From Chelydra serpentina (lineage: Eukaryota; Chordata; Testudines; Chelydridae), in assembly GCA_037349315.1 (NCBI GenBank), contig JBAIAC010000027.1:10545501-10609500 (forward strand): DNA of 64,000 nt, read 5' to 3'. This document shows positions 57,174 to 64,000 of the stretch, one piece after another (within the stretch, counting starts at the first letter, position 1; every line of letters starts with the position of its first letter). The translations under genes and the position numbers were made by a program. A model generated the notes under the pieces. It had not been told where the DNA came from. It searched no databases and saw only the letters and a program-made list of their open reading frames with translations.

Positions 57174-57459
57174 TAGACCAAGTCTACACTAAAGAGTTAG
57201 ATCAATCCCTTTATGTCACTCAGGGGTGAAAAATCCACACCCTTGAGTGATGTTTTTAAGACAAGATAATCCCCAGTGTATACAGCACTAAACTGATGGA
57301 AGAGTTCTTCCTTCAACCTAATTACTGCCTCTCAGGGAGGTGGATTAACTACAGCAACAACGGGAGAACCCTCCCATAGCTGTACATAGTGTCTATACTA
57401 AAGCATTACAGCGGACTTGTTACAGCACTTAGACACAGCACTGGTTGACACAGCCTTAG
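57174..57459 (+). mobile_element. GTCTACA-ended MITE-like element
   Basis: Left end CATAGACCAAGTCTACACTA, right end AGACACAGCACTGGTTGACACAGCC. Internal phrases CAGGGGTGAAAAATCCACAC and CTCTCAGGGAGGTGGATTAA are characteristic; the latter is shared in opposite orientation with 16117-16312. A further inner GTCTATACTAAAGC near 57393 suggests a composite layout. No coding capacity. Confidence 0.75.
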
Positions 57460-60400
57460 ATTGTGTTCAAAGATTCTAGGAGGAAAGGGATTGTTGACTA
57501 TGGAGCAGAAGAAGGAGTAAAGATAAACCTGACCTGGCAAATCAAAAAGCCAAGTTCTTTATCATCTAAAATCGTTCCCTTCTATGCGGTCTTCCGATTT
57601 CTTTCTTGTAAGTCTTCCGTAGGCCTTACTGTACCCTCAGAACACATCTATTCTTTATGCCCTGGATGCCTTCATGGGCTGGTCAGCAGCATTGTGTAGA
57701 ATGCCCTTCCGGTAGAGTAGACCAGAGATTTAAAAGTGATCGTGCTTTTACAAAACAAAAAACAGGGTCAGCCCAAGCACAACTTGTGATAAAATCATGA
57801 GCTGGCATGACTGGGACTGGACACCATTGTCAATAGTTCTGTGAGCACCCGAAGGGATCTTTTGTCAAGAATGAAACCAACAATGCAATAGTCTCCACAC
57901 TATGCATTTTCTTCCTGGTTCCCAGCAGGGCATACTCAAGGTCTACCCAAGAGGTTTCCAACTCAATCAGATTTCACTCAAGCTGAACCTACAGGTAAAT
58001 GAAGCTATCATTATTAATAGCAATGTGTTGGCTGGCTTGTCATCACACTTTTGACCGGCTTGTAAAGGCAATGAGATAATACCTGCTTTTACATGAGTGC
58101 TTCTGTTAATGGCAAACACGGGATGAGGAAGGTCTGCCTGGTTTCTAGCTGAGGCTGCGGTCTCTGGTTTGAAAGATTGTGAACGCTGAGCTGTGGGCAT
58201 GGTTGGCTGGACCTAGGGAAAAAAAAAAAAAAAAAAAAAAACACCCACAACTTTCAGACGAGTTAAACCATGTCCAAAATTTGGACTGCAAATATAATTC
58301 AGTGAGCTGGTTCTAAAGACTGAGCAAGTTAACTTAGTTCCTCCATCAGTGACATTTCTCGAATGTTGTGAGCTGACATTAGCTTGTTTAAGTAAATGGA
58401 AGGAAAGCCTGAGAGAGATGGTAATCCATGTGGAGAAAGGGTTCTCAGTGGCTGGTTTCTGAGTACATTTAGATGATTTCAAATGAGGCAGAAAGGTGGG
58501 GACCGAATGCTCTGAGCTTGTCGCCTGTGCCACTACAAAATAATATTAAAAAATAATAGATCATAAATCTAGACCTATTCCTTGCTTTCGCTATCAAAGC
58601 ATTTGTTTTAGTTGTGGACTCTTTATAAGCATTAAACACAGAAACAAAATAACAGCACATATCATGAGTGAGATCACATTTGCTAAAATGTCACTGAGTC
58701 AGCAAATCAACAGCATATTGGACCAGTTCATAAGGGCTTTGTTCAGTTATAAATAGCCTGATTTGCATTTACACTCAAGTCTAGTGGTGTAAAGGTTTCA
58801 AAGGTGTAGATCACATTTACACTCAATTTAAATCCCCGTTACACTGCTAATGCAATGTAAAGCATCCTTATTGTAAAATACCAAGCAGGTCCTAAACATC
58901 TCAGGCAAAGGAACCTCCTCCAACCCTCTTCAAAACTATTCCATTAAGACTATTCCACTGTCTAATAATTGTCACTGTGACATTGCACAAACCAATCAAC
59001 AGATCTGTGCTTTGGTTCATTCCTTTTCCCCTAGTTCAGAGATAATAAATAATCATTATTCATCATCAACATTGCTGATGTCTTTATAGCAATGCTCTTG
59101 TCTCTCTTGCATCATTAGCTTAGCCAGTCCAAGCTAATGATGGCAAAACTGGATTAGCAACACCCATCTTCTCACTGACCATATCACTCTGAGTTCATCT
59201 CATAGGGCCTGTAGTCTTTAATGGCATTGCTCATGGTTTTCTTTGCCAGCAGCTTGCCAACTCTGAGATAGTGTCTGTGACTTCTGGGTTGATTAATATT
59301 GATGATCTTAGAGATAGAGATTTATTAGCACAAAGCAGTGTCCTTTTCTGAAATACTAGGATGTTCGAATATGGCAAAATGATATGCTTCCCTTAGACAT
59401 GTGCATCTCTTGTATCCAAGATTACAATGCTGCAGCAGTATATGCCACTCTATAAAATACAGCAATAGCTGTTATCTGACTGACCCACCTACATATTTAT
59501 TTTAAAATGCAGTAAATTAAGGTGCTACAGGTAGCTTTGTAGGAGGAGGTTATACAATTTTATAGATATCCATTATCAATAGGAACAGCTGCACTTTGAT
59601 GGAATATATTTTTACTCAGAAATGGGCAGCAATATCACCCAATGGCCCATGCTGTAAGACAAGGGTTAACCATGGTTCACTCACCAATAATTTAGAGAGT
59701 TAGATCAATGCAGTTCCGTTTATAATACAAACAAAATATGATGGACTGGATACTTTGCTGGTGTAAATTGCCATAATTCTATTAAAACTAGTGATATGAC
59801 AATTTATACTAGCGAAGGATGTGGCCAAGTTAATGTAAGCGTTTGCTTTGACAGATTCCACAAGACAATCCTGATTCTAATGATGTACATTCATTTACGG
59901 ATTTTAGAGGAAATGTATCATGCATTCACACCAAAACATCTCTAATATCTGTGTAAACCTTAGCTCCCATTTATATTTGGACATCTAGAGGGAATAGTGC
60001 TACTAGGTTACATGATACTCTGGGGCAATTGTACAATGTACAGTGGGAGTACTTTGGGAAGGCAGGGGAGGCTCTAACTAGTCTCATTTGAATGAGATAC
60101 ATGAAAAAATATTATTTGTTGCTGTAAATGGATTGAATGGACCTATCTTCTCTTCCATGTATTTGTTTATGGACAGTTTCTGCCAGGTGTGCTCATGCTG
60201 GATCTTACAATACAAAACAATCCCAGTGAAATAAATAAGTTGCTGATCAGTCGGAATAATAATGGCAAAATTTGACTCCTACAGATTTCACTAGCCTCCA
60301 CTGAGAATACATGATGTAATCATGCCCACATAGCCGCGTGTTTCCTTAAGGTCTATTGCATCTCAGCCTACCATGGAAGTGCAGGAAGGATACAAGGTCT

Positions 60401-60599
60401 CTTCCAACATCTTGGCCCTGTCCCTCCACATGAAAATATCAGGCATAACACAAGAGCTGTCTCTGCATTCTGGGCAGCATGGGGACTGTTCTTCCCTAGA
60501 TCCCTCGCCATGCAAAAATCACTCCTCATGGGGATAAAAGGAGGTAGGGTCCTATCCCCATCAAGTCATCTGCACCATCCAGAGCATACAGGTGGTTGG
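57460..60599. other. No gene seen; A23 run and one decayed repeat
   Basis: An A23 tract is at 58219-58241. At 59736-59828 GGACTGGATACTTTGCTGGT and TTTATACTAGCGAAGGATGT form a decayed 'GCTGGTGTAAAT' palindrome. No exon or recognised transposon otherwise. Confidence 0.5.
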
Positions 60600-60849
60600 A
60601 AATTTTGACTGGACTTTTCTTTTCGTCCAAAAATATCAATTTGTCAAAAGCAAAAAAAAAAAATTTGAGGAAAAACGGTAAATTGACAAAATTTCCCTTG
60701 CAAAAAATTTTTGAAGAGAAGTTTTGAAATTGTCAAAATGCCTCATTTCAACATTTTCTAAATGAAAAGTCCATTTTCATGTAAAAATAACCTTTCCTAT
60801 AGAAATTTAAGTTAATTTAGAGTAAGAAAAATGTAAAAAAAAAAAAAAA
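60600..60849. repeat. A/T-rich TTTTCA/TGAAAA repeat with A-runs
   Basis: Phrases such as AATTTTGACTGGACTTTTC, AGTTTTGAAATTGTCAAAAT and CATTTTCATG resemble 37310-37960 and 63700-63860. Runs of A12 (60652-60663) and A15 (60835-60849) lie within. Confidence 0.4.
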
Positions 60850-61842
60850 CCCCAAACAATTAAAAGACTACATTGAAACAAGATGTATAGGGAACTGGGT
60901 ATCCAAATCCCTTAGGTTGGCTTTTATATTTAAAGATGAGATTTTTTCAAAGATGAATAGCCTGAGTTTTACAGGTGCCAATCTCCTGTGTCTCCCACTG
61001 ATTCAAATGGGGATTTGTGGGTACTCACCACCTCCAAAAATAAGACCGTAAGAAATGACATCCCATATGTGGTGTCAGGTTGTCAGCTGCCATTGGGTAC
61101 AAAGCTGTTCCAGTTTACACTATCTGAGGATGCAGCTCAATATGGTACCACACTGTGGATTTTATATTACAATACTTCTGGCTGAAAATCTTCACACAAT
61201 ATTTTGCACAACAATTTTAATTCAGCTAGCCAGAAACAATGTCACATTTGGCTTATGCATGTGTCCTGCATTCTGTAAAGTATCTTCAAAAAAATACTCA
61301 CTGTGCTGCCTAGGCTAGAGTGCAGTGTGAAAGGTTTTGCATTCCTAACACAAGCAGATATATGTGACACAGATTCTGTTTCATTTTAATCTTGAATGTG
61401 AATTGTGTCCAGATATCATGAAACATAACACAGTTCATTCCAAAAAGAGATGAGTTTCTGAATGTAGTAATACACCCATGAATATTTTATACATTAGGAT
61501 TTCCAAGATGCCAGCGCCTATTGGTAAATATCCATTTTCAGATCTTTCATTCCACTCATTGTTTTCCATGATGAAGTCACTCCACTAGATGAACTTTCTC
61601 TATTGTTTCACAAGAAGCTGACAGATTCAATTTAAATGTGGCCTTCTTCTGCATATACTGTACATTACAATGCATGCTCACAATGTCAATGGTGAGGGAT
61701 AAAGACGTCTTTTATTAGTCCTTTTCAGCTTTAGATTGGTTTAGCTTTGCTTCTCCTTACACATTTATCCTCGTTCCTGCTTCTACAATTCACTCAGTGT
61801 GCTTTACTGGCTGGAAACAGCACACGAAAACATAGCAAAGGG
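60850..61842. other. No gene seen
   Basis: AT-rich. About 60958-61050 (GAGTTTTACAGGTGCCAATC, CTCCCACTGATTCAAATGG) is a decayed 'TTTTCA' palindromic repeat. Two short overlapping plus-strand frames are unrecognised. Confidence 0.5.
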
Positions 61843-61978
61843 GCAGATTCTGATCCACTTCTCCATGCTGAACATAGCATCTCACTGCACAAGCTGTCCC
61901 ATTGATTTCCGTGAGAGAAGTGACATGCACAAAGATATGCATGTGCTTACGGGCTTTGCTGGATCAGGGTTAAAGCAA
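61843..61978. repeat. Palindromic 'GATTCTGATCC' MITE-like repeat
   Basis: GGGCAGATTCTGATCCACTT at the left, TGTCCCATTGATTTCCGTGA in the centre, and CATGTGCTTACGGGCTTTGC, TGGATCAGGG at the right. Same family as 55801-55929. Confidence 0.6.
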
Positions 61979-62018
61979 AGAATACCGCTTACTTTTCAAT
62001 CTATTTTGTAGGCCGAAG

Positions 62019-62246
62019 GCTGTGTCTTCACTGCAAAATAAGGGGTGTTTTTACACCAGGATAGCGATCTTGGTGTAAAACCTAAGTGGCGAAAACCGAC
62101 AAGGCACTGTTGTTTTTACCTTGATGTAGCTAGACAAAGTCAGCCTCAGGTGGAGTATAGCTTGATTTCAATTAGCTACATTGAGGTAAGAATGACCTGT
62201 ACCTTGCCTCCACAAGGAATTTACACTCAGATCTCTATCTTGATGG
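62019..62246. mobile_element. MITE-like element with 'GTGTCTTCACTGCAAAA' end
   Basis: Starts GGCTGTGTCTTCACTGCAAA and has GTTTTTACACCAGGATAGCG, CTTGGTGTAAAACCTAAGTG as an inner inverted pair. AATTAGCTACATTGAGGTAA answers TTACCTTGATGTAGCTAGAC in the middle. The right end AATTTACACTCAGATCTCTA is diverged. It belongs to the wider group of elements with GTCTACACT-like ends. Confidence 0.6.
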
Positions 62247-64000
62247 AAAAAAACCAACCCACATCTTGTAAGACAACCCCATACACTGTCGCTCTATCAA
62301 AGTGATGAGGGAACATCAAAAGGCTCAACATTATAGAGCCCGATTCTGCATTGCCTTACGGTGTGGTGTAGTTGCTCACATCTGTGCAAAGGTGGATGTA
62401 ATATGCTACCAGATCAGACAAGTAAAATTTTAGATCCATTTTACAATCATCTGGGTAATGGGTAAATGTCTACACGAAGTGCAGGGCACTGGAGAATCAG
62501 TCCCATAGTTTAGATAATTACCAAAAGGTGGGGATATTAATCTAAATGATCTCAACCTTTGAAGCCCCCAAATCTGGCCCCAAGGCCATTCCTTCTCATA
62601 TAGACACCCTGCATTCTCCTTCATATTAACCAGCGCTGGATGAAACAGCTGGGATAAAATTGGGACTATTCTTGTGCTTAAAGTTATAAACATACTTAAG
62701 TGCTTTGGTGGATTGGAGCCTTGGTCTTGTTTAACTTGTTCACCTCGATGATGAGAGGATTCCAAAGGCTTCTGATAAGCATACTGCAGTGATTTTCAGA
62801 TGCTTATCTGAACCTCTTGAGTCTGCAGACCTGAAATGGAAATCTCAAAGACATGCTGTCTTTTTGATAAGTTTCCACTTGTTTCAGCTCTCCATTAGCC
62901 CAGAAATATACATTTCCCATGGAATCCGAGGTCATCTGCTTCCAAACAGAGCTACGGGAAGTGTAGAAATACATAAACATTGAAGTAATGACTTTAAGGG
63001 ATTCATACTTCTTTGATTCCAGGAAATGGTTGATAACAGACTCGGCTTAAGTTTTGGGTGAAAGTTCAGGTCAGTCTATGTCATCAAAACTGTTTCATCC
63101 ACCTTCGTTTACTTTGAGTGATGAATCAGTGTGGATAAAAACGAAATTACCTTGTCAGGAGTAGTGCTGAGTATAAAGGCCAAAGTAATTTAACCATTAA
63201 AGCCATTCCACACTTCACTCTAACTCTTTTATAGTTTAATGTCATTCCGCCCCAAAAAATTTATAATAGAACATGAGGCCAAGTGGCACCACCAGTCTTA
63301 ATAAAATGAATGAGCAATTACTTCTCCTAAGGCTACTTTTAGGGTTTCTGAACCTGCTAGTGATACATTATACTGATAGCTGTTTAAAGATTCCATGTTC
63401 CTATAGCTGCTACTCACTTACAGAGAGCATTTAGTGGGGTGAATGGAATCCCTTAAATATATTTATTAAGGATTTCATATTAATCTGGTTTTTCCCTCTA
63501 AAGAAGAGGAATGCACAAGCACAGTCTCAAAACCTGAGACCTGCAGATACATTAGAGAAAATAAGTTGCCTAATAGCAGCACAATTTACCTAACAGCTTG
63601 CCCTTGAGAAAGAAAACATCCAGAATGGACTGAGTGAAAAGACCAGAAATGCAGTATCTTAAACTAGAATGTATTTAATTATAGTGCTGCTCATGTATAG
63701 AGCTGATAAAAAAACTTTATCGCACACATTTTTCAATCATGGTTTTTAGACCCCAATGACTATTTTCCCTGAAAAATGGTTTTGTTCTAAAGTTTTCATT
63801 TTTAATGAATGTTTTTGAAACAAACTAAAGTGAAAATTTTCATTTCAGTTTTCTTGCTTGTTTGCTTTCTTTCCTTTCGTTTCCTCTCACTTTTCTATTT
63901 TTTCTTTTCCAGCGGATAAAAGGTAAAAACCTGAGAGGAAGAAGAGGAGAAAAACAAAAAGATGTAAACTTAAGGGGGAGAGAGACTGAAAAAAACTAAA
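62247..64000. other. No gene seen to the end of the window
   Basis: 62672-62722 (GTGCTTAAAGTTATAAACAT, GTGCTTTGGTGGATTGGAGC) is half of a 'CTTAAG' palindromic repeat. 63700-63860 is TTTTCA/TGAAAA-rich like 60600-60849. The last 100 bases are purine-rich. No exon recognised. Confidence 0.5.

Noticed and set aside
58219..58241. A23 run as the tail of a processed pseudogene
   Set aside because: No cDNA-like sequence, polyadenylation signal or target duplication is visible next to it.
1..64000. CRISPR array or prokaryotic operon
   Set aside because: There are no evenly spaced direct repeats, no closely packed long ORFs and no ribosome-binding-site pattern. The repeats are vertebrate transposons.

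Overview
The window looks like vertebrate nuclear DNA, most likely from a turtle (suborder Cryptodira). The evidence is many 5'-truncated CR1 LINEs ending in the typical sauropsid 3' tail, a tRNA-derived SINE of the cryptodiran type with a CR1-like tail (39632-40415), and many short palindromic DNA-transposon remnants of kinds familiar from turtle and crocodilian genomes. A crocodilian is the main alternative. Family names come from pattern recognition, not from a database search.

I found no convincing protein-coding exon, no bacterial-type gene, no structured RNA gene and no CRISPR array. The longest reading frame (238 codons, 23278-23994, minus strand) is the end of a CR1 reverse-transcriptase ORF. 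The other open frames are chance frames or lie inside repeats. The window is best read as intergenic or deep intronic DNA. Two weak reading frames of unknown origin (1387-1812 and about 3610-3933, both minus strand) are recorded at low confidence.

Layout. 1-5.4 kb: an old LINE/SINE tail, a CR1 3' end split by a GC-rich hAT-type element, and an L2-like LINE 3' end. 8-16.3 kb: several palindromic elements, a sense CR1 and a MIR-like SINE next to a CR1 fragment and a C-rich hAT fragment. 20.9-21.4 kb: a second CR1 split by a hAT-type element. 23.2-24.1 kb: the best-preserved CR1. 25.45-25.92 kb: a probable solo LTR. 27.2-29.6 kb: a long decayed antisense CR1. 32.6-35.8 kb: more antisense CR1. 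37.3-38.0 kb: an A/T-rich repeat around a near-perfect hairpin. 39.6-40.4 kb: the SINE split by a 584-bp hAT-type element. 40.9-46.2 kb: a cluster of palindromic elements, one nested in another. 47.1-48.1 kb: a minus-strand LTR with CCAAT and TATA motifs. 50-52.4 kb: MIR-like copies and a GC-rich hairpin element. 55-62.3 kb: an L3-like fragment, a MIR-like copy split by a palindromic element, and further palindromic elements in otherwise AT-rich sequence.

The main result is a readable order of insertions. Three separate hAT-type elements each sit in an older retroelement between perfect 8-bp target duplications (AGTTGGGG, GTGAAGAT, TTGTGAGT). Further nesting is seen at 43.6-43.8 and 55.8-55.9 kb. 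Several otherwise different palindromic repeats also share a centre resembling CCCATTGACTTCAATGGG. I did not find evidence for a new functional system.
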